Source: an uncultured Alphaproteobacteria bacterium (GTDB lineage Bacteria; Pseudomonadota; Alphaproteobacteria; Reyranellales; Reyranellaceae). From it: DNA of 8,658 nt. Made by a program: the position numbers and the translations under genes. Under the pieces are notes generated by a model that worked only from the letters and a program-made list of their open reading frames with translations, made no database searches and was not told where the DNA came from. Below, in pieces: positions 1 to 4,881 of this stretch. The DNA is taken from contig CAIYWM010000977.1 in NCBI GenBank assembly GCA_903929895.1, positions 1-8,658 on the forward strand. The letters run 5' to 3'. The first letter of the stretch is position 1. Every line of letters starts with the position of its first letter.

Positions 1-350
1 CCGAGGAGGAAGTAGGGAGCGTGGACAATGGCCATGTCCGATAAGGGGCCACCGCGCCGTGCCTGTCGCATCGTCATCGTGAAGAGGGCGCGCAGGCGGG
101 CTATCGCCGCCCTGCGCCGCAGCGGATCCTGGAGATCACGCAATGTACGGCCATCCACCCTGTAGAGTTCATCGCCGCCAAGAGCGCGCGCCACGAACTC
201 CACGTGCTTGTTACGCTGAACTACCGTCGAGGTAAGCAGCTTTTCAGCCACCCTCTGGATGCCAGAGGGATTCGGGAAGAAGGCATACCAGTGAAGCAGC
301 CCGCTGACGTCGAAGAGAAATCTACGGGTCACGTCCCGACTTTCGACCAT
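1..350 (-). CDS. Glycosyltransferase, N-terminal part (cut by window edge)
   Basis: The first 116 codons of a protein that runs out of the left edge of the window. It starts at the ATG at 350-348; an in-frame TGA two codons upstream (356-354) excludes a longer form. Residues 11-22 read RFLFDVSGLLHW and the next segment contains PNPSGIQRV. From family knowledge, a 'FDVsxLlh ... PtGIQRV' opening is typical of GT4-type glycosyltransferases of capsule, O-antigen and exopolysaccharide clusters. The catalytic C-terminal half is not in the window, so the sugar donor and even the exact family remain open. The protein would act in the cytoplasm or at the inner face of the membrane, adding a sugar to a lipid-linked glycan. 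It diverges from the dehydrogenase gene at 432. No strong Shine-Dalgarno sequence precedes the ATG; a GTG at codon 7 is an alternative start. The reading frame is open throughout and its codons look genuine. Confidence 0.72.
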   Translation of the reverse strand, partial: MVESRDVTRRFLFDVSGLLHWYAFFPNPSGIQRVAEKLLTSTVVQRNKHVEFVARALGGDELYRVDGRTLRDLQDPLRRRAAIARLRALFTMTMRQARRGGPLSDMAIVHAPYFLL

Positions 351-431
351 CGGTCAATGCGCTGTCGGCCAACATAAATGCGTGGTCCAGCACTCGCAAG
401 GTCACTATCATTTCAATACATCTGCCCCAAC
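351..431. other. Divergent intergenic region between glycosyltransferase and dehydrogenase
   Basis: These 81 bases separate two divergent genes, so promoters for both should lie here or overlap the starts. I see no convincing -35/-10 pair and no strong Shine-Dalgarno sequence on either side. An ATG at 378 is in frame with the dehydrogenase and would add 18 residues. Those residues do not resemble the start of a Rossmann fold, so I treat this stretch as non-coding, with the caveat that the upstream start cannot be excluded. Confidence 0.45.
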
Positions 432-1181
432 ATGAAAACATTCCGCCACATCATCATCACTGGCGCTTCGAGTGGCATCGGGGAGGCGCTGGCCATCGAC
501 TATGCTGCTCCTGGCGTCGTTCTTGGCCTGACGGGCCGTGACGCCAAGCGCCTGAATGCGGTCGCGGATGCCTGCCGGACGAAGGGAGCGACAGTGCTCG
601 CCGATACTGTCGACACCACCGATCGACCCGCAATGGCGCGCTGGTTGAAGGCGTTCGACGACGCCCATCCGGTCGACCTGCTGGTTGCCAATGCCGGGAT
701 ATCGCTCGACCAGAACAACCTGGGAATCGAGCCCTTCGATTCGGCTCACAGGACCATCTCGGTCAATATCACGGGTGTACTGAACACTGTCGAGCCGCTG
801 ATTGATCGCCTCATGGCGCGGCGCGAAGGACAAGTCGGCGTGATTTCGTCCCTTGCTGCTTTCTTCGGCCGCCCACGCTCCGCTTCGTATAACGCGAGCA
901 AGGCGGCGATACGCGTCTGGGGAGAGAGCCTTCGCTTCCCGCTTGCAAAAGCCAATGTCGGGTTAAGCGTCGTCTGCCCGGGCTATGTAACGAGTCGCAT
1001 GACCGATGCGATCGCCGATCCCAGACCGAAATCGATGAGTACCGCGCGAGCCTCGCGGATCATCCGTCACGGTCTCGCCCGCAACAGACCGCGTATCGCC
1101 TTCCCCTTTGGCCTCGCCATCGGCGTCTGGTTTACGGCGCTGCTTCCCGTCTGGCTGAGTGCCCGGATATTGAAGGAGTAG
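432..1181 (+). CDS. SDR-family NAD(P)-dependent oxidoreductase
   Basis: A classical short-chain dehydrogenase/reductase of 249 residues, the usual length. The cofactor motif TGASSGIG is at residues 10-17, NAG at 87-89, the structural Asn at 112 (VNITG), the catalytic Ser at 139-140, and the YNASK active site at 153-157 (Tyr153, Lys157), followed by PG at 183-184. All catalytic elements are intact, so it should be an active oxidoreductase acting on a hydroxyl or keto group; the substrate cannot be read from the sequence. Residues about 222-246 are hydrophobic and could anchor or dock the C-terminus at the membrane. I chose the ATG at 432 because the Rossmann strand follows directly; the ATG at 378 would add 18 unrelated residues. 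Neither start has a clear ribosome binding site. The gene is followed after six bases by the formyltransferase, so the two are almost certainly co-transcribed. The divergent glycosyltransferase suggests a role in glycan or lipid-linked sugar modification (inference). Confidence 0.9.
   Translation: MKTFRHIIITGASSGIGEALAIDYAAPGVVLGLTGRDAKRLNAVADACRTKGATVLADTVDTTDRPAMARWLKAFDDAHPVDLLVANAGISLDQNNLGIEPFDSAHRTISVNITGVLNTVEPLIDRLMARREGQVGVISSLAAFFGRPRSASYNASKAAIRVWGESLRFPLAKANVGLSVVCPGYVTSRMTDAIADPRPKSMSTARASRIIRHGLARNRPRIAFPFGLAIGVWFTALLPVWLSARILKE
1173..1178 (+). promoter_or_regulatory. Ribosome binding site of the formyltransferase
   Basis: AAGGAG lies in the last two sense codons of the dehydrogenase, nine bases before the ATG at 1188. 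This fixes the formyltransferase start and implies translation coupled to the upstream gene. Confidence 0.75.
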
Positions 1182-1187
1182 GTCCGC

Positions 1188-2081
1188 ATGCCGTCCGCTG
1201 CGGAAAACAGGCCAAAGACGCGTACGATCGTGATTTGCCATATCGACAGCCTGTGTTGCCTCCCGGCATTGAACGCGGTGTTCGCGGAGTTCGGGAACGA
1301 CATAGGTCTCGTCCTGTCCTCGCGGCGGTTCGGCTCCAGTCACGGCACCTTCTGGGAACAGACGACCGCTGGCTTCCGTCGCTTTGGTATCCCGCTCAAC
1401 CTCTGGTTAGGCTTCGACCTGATATCGGTGCCGATCGTCGCCTATTTCGCGCGCTGGCTTTCGCTGGTCACTCGCCGAACTCCGGGACTGGCGACATTGC
1501 CCGAGCTGGCGCGGCGCCATAATGCGAGGTTCATCGAAACACCCGACGTCAATTCCGCCGAGACGCTTGCCGCCGTACAGGCTTGCGCTCCCGATTTCAT
1601 CGTCGTCATGAATTTCGACCAGATCCTGCAGCCCCCTCTGATCGGCCTGCCGAAGGTGGCTGCGTTGAACGTTCATCCGTCCCTGCTTCCCAACCTGCGC
1701 GGCCCCTGCCCCGTGCTGTGGGCACAAGCGCGGCAGGAGCGCATTTCGGGCGCCACGGTTCACGCGATTGAAGATCGCACAATCGACGCCGGCCGCGTCA
1801 TTGCCCAGGTCGAAGTGCCGATCGATGGCGCAGCCTCGGTCGGCGAACTGACGACGCACTTATTCTTGGCCGGTGCGCGCGCCCTGCCGACTGCACTGGC
1901 GCGTCTCACGGCCGACAGGACAGCGGGACAACCGCAGCAGCTCTCGGACGGCCAGTATCTGGGATATCCGACGGCGCTCCAGATGAAAGACTTCCGACGC
2001 GCAGGCCTTCGCCTCTGCCGCCTACGTCACGCCGCCCGCCTGGTCCTGGCAGCTCTCGGCGTGACCCGCTGGAAGCCGTAG
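1188..2081 (+). CDS. Stand-alone formyltransferase (Formyl_trans_N fold)
   Basis: A 297-residue protein with the 10-formyltetrahydrofolate-dependent formyltransferase active site. Residues 161-172 match the N-x-H-x-SLLP-x-x-RG signature, giving catalytic Asn161 and His163; Asp200 in TIDAGRVIAQ is the third conserved catalytic residue. It lacks the full C-terminal tRNA-binding domain of methionyl-tRNA formyltransferase and instead ends in a short Arg-rich tail after a YLGYPT segment (257-262), so it is unlikely to be the housekeeping Fmt. Residues about 70-94 are strongly hydrophobic and may dip into the membrane. Known relatives of this architecture N-formylate amino sugars (for example perosamine or Qui4N/Fuc4N) or other small amines. 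Placement after a dehydrogenase and beside a glycosyltransferase fits modification of a surface-glycan sugar, but this is inference and no aminotransferase is visible in the window. The start is supported by AAGGAG nine bases upstream. It converges on the small periplasmic protein gene at 2092. Confidence 0.85.
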   Translation: MPSAAENRPKTRTIVICHIDSLCCLPALNAVFAEFGNDIGLVLSSRRFGSSHGTFWEQTTAGFRRFGIPLNLWLGFDLISVPIVAYFARWLSLVTRRTPGLATLPELARRHNARFIETPDVNSAETLAAVQACAPDFIVVMNFDQILQPPLIGLPKVAALNVHPSLLPNLRGPCPVLWAQARQERISGATVHAIEDRTIDAGRVIAQVEVPIDGAASVGELTTHLFLAGARALPTALARLTADRTAGQPQQLSDGQYLGYPTALQMKDFRRAGLRLCRLRHAARLVLAALGVTRWKP

Positions 2082-2098
2082 CTGGAAGCAGCTAGCGG
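2076..2098. terminator. Stem-loop spanning both stop codons of convergent genes
   Basis: TAGCTG (2079-2084) and CAGCTA (2089-2094) form a perfect 6-bp stem around a GAAG loop, extended by CCG (2076-2078) with CGG (2096-2098) across a one-base bulge. The left arm begins with the TAG of the formyltransferase and the right arm, read on the other strand, supplies the TAG of the gene at 2092-2439. It may be a compact bidirectional terminator, but no T-tract follows on either side, so an intrinsic terminator is not proven. Confidence 0.4.
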
Positions 2099-2439
2099 CG
2101 CTTCGGGAGCTTGGGCAGCTCGGCCAGGATCGCGCGGTCGACCACCGTGAACAGGTAGGCGTCGGGCGACAGGGTGCAGCCGCCGCGCACCAGATGGGCG
2201 AGCTGGGCGCCCTGCTCGCCATCGGGGATCACCACGCCGCGCACGCGCGCCGAATGCTCGGCGAGGAACACGGCCAGCGCCTTGCGGGCTTCCGGATTCA
2301 TCGCATGCGCTTCCTTGCACGTGATGTAGGCCGCCTGGTCGAAGTTGAGCGCCGGCATCTGGGCCTGGGCGGGCGCCGAGACGGCGATGACGCTTCCGAC
2401 CGAGAGGGCACCGAGCGCGAGGAGAAGCCTGGAGGTCAT
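2092..2439 (-). CDS. Small periplasmic two-cysteine protein, HdeA-like
   Basis: A 115-residue exported protein. An N-terminal signal peptide ends at AQA (residues 24-26). The mature part is about 89 residues with exactly two cysteines, Cys41 (ITCKEA) and Cys88 (RGGCTLSP). This size and cysteine spacing resembles the HdeA acid-chaperone fold, in which one disulfide holds a small helical bundle, and similar proteins annotated as HdeA-like or Rap1a/Tai-like occur in alphaproteobacteria. The family call is tentative; export and a single disulfide are well supported. An ATG at 2445 would add two residues, but the GGGAG at 2452-2448 is only two bases from it and eight bases from the ATG at 2439, so I prefer 2439. 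That GGGAG overlaps the stop codon of the preceding lipoprotein gene, so this is the last gene of the four-gene envelope operon. It probably protects or stabilises periplasmic proteins, but no function is shown directly. Confidence 0.7.
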   Translation of the reverse strand: MTSRLLLALGALSVGSVIAVSAPAQAQMPALNFDQAAYITCKEAHAMNPEARKALAVFLAEHSARVRGVVIPDGEQGAQLAHLVRGGCTLSPDAYLFTVVDRAILAELPKLPKRR

Positions 2440-2451
2440 GCGCATCTCTCC

Positions 2452-2673
2452 CTACTTGCTGTTGCCGATGGCGGTGCCGCCAAGATAGCCGACGGCGCCG
2501 CCGATCAGGCCGGCGCCGACCACCGCGCCGAAGCTGCCGCCGGTCGCGAGGCCGATGCCGGTGCCGGCTGCGGCGCCGACGAGCGCGCCAGTCTGGCCAT
2601 CCGACAGGTTGCTGGTGTTGCAGCCGCCCAGGAAGCCCGCCGCGACGACAAGCGTCAGGATCTTCGTCTTCAT
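2452..2673 (-). CDS. Glycine-zipper lipoprotein
   Basis: A 73-residue lipoprotein. The signal peptide ends in the lipobox LGGC (residues 15-18), so Cys18 should be lipidated. Asn at the next position is not the Asp inner-membrane retention signal known from enterics, so sorting to the outer membrane is likely. Residues 29-70 are an almost unbroken glycine-zipper region with GxxxG-type repeats (GALVGAAAG, GAVVGAGLIGG), as in Omp-like glycine-zipper proteins that pack as membrane helical hairpins or oligomers. The ATG at 2673 is preceded by GGGGAGAGG at good spacing; a GTG directly upstream (2676) is possible but less likely. It lies 31 bases after the DUF2950 gene, and 12 bases separate its stop codon from the next start, so it is part of the operon. 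Small lipoproteins of this kind are often envelope-stress or structural proteins; the exact role is unknown. Confidence 0.82.
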   Translation of the reverse strand: MKTKILTLVVAAGFLGGCNTSNLSDGQTGALVGAAAGTGIGLATGGSFGAVVGAGLIGGAVGYLGGTAIGNSK

Positions 2674-2704
2674 CACACCTCTCCCCTTAACGTCGACACC
2701 TCCG

Positions 2705-3622
2705 TCACGGAGGCGTCATATCCGCCTTCACCCAACCCTTATCAGGATTGAAGGTGTTGATCATGCCGGCTTTTTGCGCCGTCTCCGGGCCCAGGTCCTG
2801 CTGGTAGACCTCGCCCTTGTAGTCGACGATGAAGGTCATCACGCCCGTCACGCCGTAGCGCACCGGCCAGGCGATGGCGCCGAAGCCGCCGATCATGCGG
2901 CCGTTGACGATGTAGTCGCGGGCGCCGCCCGGCGCCGCCTGGCCCTGGCCGTAGAGCAGGCGGAAGTAGTAGCCATAATGGCCGTCCGGCGCATTGCCGT
3001 CGAGCTGCGCACGGGCGACCGCCGGCCCGAGCGGGCTCTGCGGCTCGCCGGGCTTGGCCTCCCAGTAGAGCCCGTCCTTGCGGCCGGGCGAGCTGAGCAG
3101 GCGCCTTGCGTAGACCGGCGAGCCGGTCTTCATCGGATCCATCGCCGCGTAGTCGCGCTGGGCATCGACGATGGCCAGCATCGTCTGCACGACGGCGGCC
3201 TCGTCATGGCCGATCTGGCGCAGGCGCATCTCGCGCCAGCCGGCGACCGTATCGAAGCGCCATTCAGAGCCGTCCTTCACGATCGGGATGGGCAGCGTCC
3301 AGCCGGCCTTGCCGGCCATCACGGTCGCCTTGTCGCCGGAGACCTTGACCTCGTGACTTTCGTCCCAGGCCGCGAGGTAGGCCGCCCGGCGCTCCTGGCG
3401 CTGCGCGGAGGTGGTGGGGACGAACTCGCCCCATTGCGGACCCAGCAGGGTCCCCAGCGCCTTCTGGTCTCCCTTGCGGACCGCGTCGGTGAACGCGTTG
3501 GCGGCCGCCTCGGCCGTCGGAAAGCCCTGAAGCTTGGCTGCCTGCTGGGCGACCGCGCCGCCGGCCAGGCCGACGAAGACGGCCAGGGCCAGGAGACCGC
3601 GCCGGAACATCGTGCCGCTCAT
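2705..3622 (-). CDS. DUF2950 family exported protein
   Basis: A 305-residue protein with a signal peptide cleaved near AVA-QQ (residues 23-26). The mature protein matches DUF2950 over its full length: FPTAEAAANAF near the start, a GWTLPIPIVKDG...WRFDT segment (108-125), YARRLLSSPGRKDGLYW (171-187), GYYFRLLYGQG (217-227) and a C-terminal GFGAIAWPVRYG...FIVDYKG region (246-270). No catalytic residues are known for this family and I propose no enzyme activity. It should be periplasmic. Its ATG overlaps the stop codon of the upstream DUF3300 gene (ATGA, 3622-3619) and has a strong AGGAGG six bases upstream, so translation is coupled. DUF3300 and DUF2950 genes are known to occur side by side in proteobacteria, which supports joint function, probably in the cell envelope. 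A second ATG at codon 5 is less well placed relative to the ribosome binding site. Confidence 0.9.
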   Translation of the reverse strand: MSGTMFRRGLLALAVFVGLAGGAVAQQAAKLQGFPTAEAAANAFTDAVRKGDQKALGTLLGPQWGEFVPTTSAQRQERRAAYLAAWDESHEVKVSGDKATVMAGKAGWTLPIPIVKDGSEWRFDTVAGWREMRLRQIGHDEAAVVQTMLAIVDAQRDYAAMDPMKTGSPVYARRLLSSPGRKDGLYWEAKPGEPQSPLGPAVARAQLDGNAPDGHYGYYFRLLYGQGQAAPGGARDYIVNGRMIGGFGAIAWPVRYGVTGVMTFIVDYKGEVYQQDLGPETAQKAGMINTFNPDKGWVKADMTPP

Positions 3623-4779
3623 CGCCGTCCTCCTCCCCCGAACCTTTCGCCCCCGCCGCCAGAACGCTCGCCGCCGCCACCCCAGCTGCGGTTGCCCCAG
3701 GACTGGCTGCCGCGGTTGAAGTCGCGGCTGGCGCCGCTGCCGCCGCGGTTGATGTCGCCGAACGCGCCGCGGTCGCCGCCGGCGCGATTCTCAACGCCGC
3801 GATTCTCGGCCGGCCGGTTCTCGACACCACGATTCTGCAGGCCGTCGGCGCCCCGCCCGTCGAGCTGGCCGCGGAACTGCTGGCGCTGCGCCGCCGAATC
3901 GGGGCGATGCTGGCCGAATTCCTGCCGCTCCGCCGGCGTGCGGTAGGGCACGCCGTCGCGATGCGCCGGATCGTGGTTCCACTGGCCGTTGCGATAACGG
4001 TCGGCGTTGAAATTGTTGGTGATGCTGGTCGCCCGGTTGACGTTCACGGTCGTGTAGCTGTTGCCCCAGCCGCCACCGCCATAGCCCCAGTGCCAGCCAC
4101 CGAACATCGCGGCACCTGCAGCGACGCCGAGGCCAAACATCATGCCGGTCATCAGCGCCGCGCCGTAGTTCGGCGGCGGCGGATAATAGGGCGGCGGATA
4201 GGCGGGATACGGCCAGGCGCCGTAGGCCCAGGCCGGATTGTAGTAGGGAACGTAGAGCAGCTCGGGATTAGACGGCTCGATGACGATCGCGCTGGCGCCG
4301 CCGCTCGACTGCGTCGTCACCGTCTGCTGAGGGGTCGACTTCAGGTTGCCGGCGGCCTGCGCCTTGGCGCGCAGGCGCTGCACCGCCGTGGCGACGTCCT
4401 TCTGCTGGCCGATCATCGCGTCGCCGAGCTTCTGGGTCCAGTCGAGCTGGTTGTTCATCATCTGTAGCGTCTGCGGAAACGCGACCAGCGACTTCACGCT
4501 GACGTCCCAGCTCTTGTCCTTTACCGCCGCGAGGGCAGCGTCGCCCTTGAGGTTCGGATTGGCCTGCGACCACCGCGCCGCCTCGACGACCTCGAGAGGG
4601 TAGGTCGACGCCATCAGGACCTGCGACAGCAGCGCGTCGGGATAGAGGGCAACGGGCGCCAGCATCTGGTCGAGCTGCTCGGTCGTGAACGGCTTGTTGG
4701 AGTCCTGGGCGCGCAGTCCATGGAAGGGGGCGAGAGCGAGCGCGGCCGTCGACAAGGCAAGAAGTTTGCGTCGTTCCAT
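3619..4779 (-). CDS. DUF3300 family exported protein with Arg/Gly/Asn-rich tail
   Basis: A 386-residue protein, first gene of the envelope operon. The start at 4779 puts a signal peptide at the N-terminus: MERRKLL, a hydrophobic core, and cleavage after GLRA (residue 24). The twin arginines might allow Tat export, but the motif is imperfect. The conserved DUF3300 part follows: FTTEQLDQMLAPVALYPDALLSQVLMASTYP (31-61), EAARW (66-70), and LLYVPYYNP (174-182). Then come a Pro/Tyr-rich stretch (185-205), a hydrophobic Gly/Ala/Met segment (206-228) that may insert in a membrane, and a Gly/Trp cluster (228-239). Residues 262-386 are low-complexity and rich in Arg, Gly, Asn and Gln, with two copies of NRGVENR and a final GGGGER repeat. 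An upstream ATG at 4869 would add 30 residues with no signal-peptide character. A GAAGGA sequence about 11 bases before 4779 serves as ribosome binding site. The molecular function of the family is unknown; a structural envelope role is plausible. Confidence 0.9.
   Translation of the reverse strand: MERRKLLALSTAALALAPFHGLRAQDSNKPFTTEQLDQMLAPVALYPDALLSQVLMASTYPLEVVEAARWSQANPNLKGDAALAAVKDKSWDVSVKSLVAFPQTLQMMNNQLDWTQKLGDAMIGQQKDVATAVQRLRAKAQAAGNLKSTPQQTVTTQSSGGASAIVIEPSNPELLYVPYYNPAWAYGAWPYPAYPPPYYPPPPNYGAALMTGMMFGLGVAAGAAMFGGWHWGYGGGGWGNSYTTVNVNRATSITNNFNADRYRNGQWNHDPAHRDGVPYRTPAERQEFGQHRPDSAAQRQQFRGQLDGRGADGLQNRGVENRPAENRGVENRAGGDRGAFGDINRGGSGASRDFNRGSQSWGNRSWGGGGERSGGGGERFGGGGRR
3629..3634 (-). 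promoter_or_regulatory. Ribosome binding site of the DUF2950 gene
   Basis: AGGAGG, read on the - strand, lies six bases before the ATG at 3622 and inside the final Gly/Arg codons of the DUF3300 gene. It decides the start of the DUF2950 protein. The Gly-Gly-Arg-Arg end of DUF3300 is partly written by this signal. Confidence 0.75.
3784..3834 (-). repeat. Direct repeat encoding NRGVENR twice
   Basis: Two 21-base units (3834-3814 and 3804-3784), nine bases apart, each encode Asn-Arg-Gly-Val-Glu-Asn-Arg at residues 316-322 and 326-332 of the DUF3300 protein. They use partly different codons (for example CGT then CGC, GTC then GTT), which suggests an old duplication or selection on the peptide. 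The spacer encodes PAE. The repeat belongs to the disordered tail. Confidence 0.7.
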
Positions 4780-4881
4780 GTGCGGCTCGTTCCTTCGAAA
4801 TGCCAAAGAAGAGGACGGCCGCACACTACCGGCGACGACCGTATCCCGTCCAGCGCAGCACCTCGTCACAGGCGGCGCCTA
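4780..4881 (-). other. Gap between cyclase and DUF3300 genes
   Basis: These 102 bases separate the cyclase stop from the DUF3300 start and are long enough to hold a promoter for the four-gene operon. I see a GAAGGA ribosome binding site near the downstream end but no -35/-10 pair good enough to mark, and no T-tract terminator for the cyclase. A TGTGA pentamer on the - strand resembles half of a CRP site, but the matching half is missing. Confidence 0.35.

Noticed and set aside
2555..3946. A 463-codon open frame on the + strand opposite the DUF2950 and DUF3300 genes
   Set aside because: It crosses three genuine - strand genes and ends in Pro/Arg/Ser repeats that mirror the Gly/Arg repeats of DUF3300.
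4780..4869. A 30-residue upstream extension of DUF3300
   Set aside because: The extension has no signal-peptide features and would bury the clear export signal that begins at 4779.
4780..4881. Possible CRP site (TGTGA) upstream of the DUF3300 operon, tempting because a cAMP-producing enzyme is next to it
   Set aside because: Only one half-site is present and no matching TCACA is found at the right distance.
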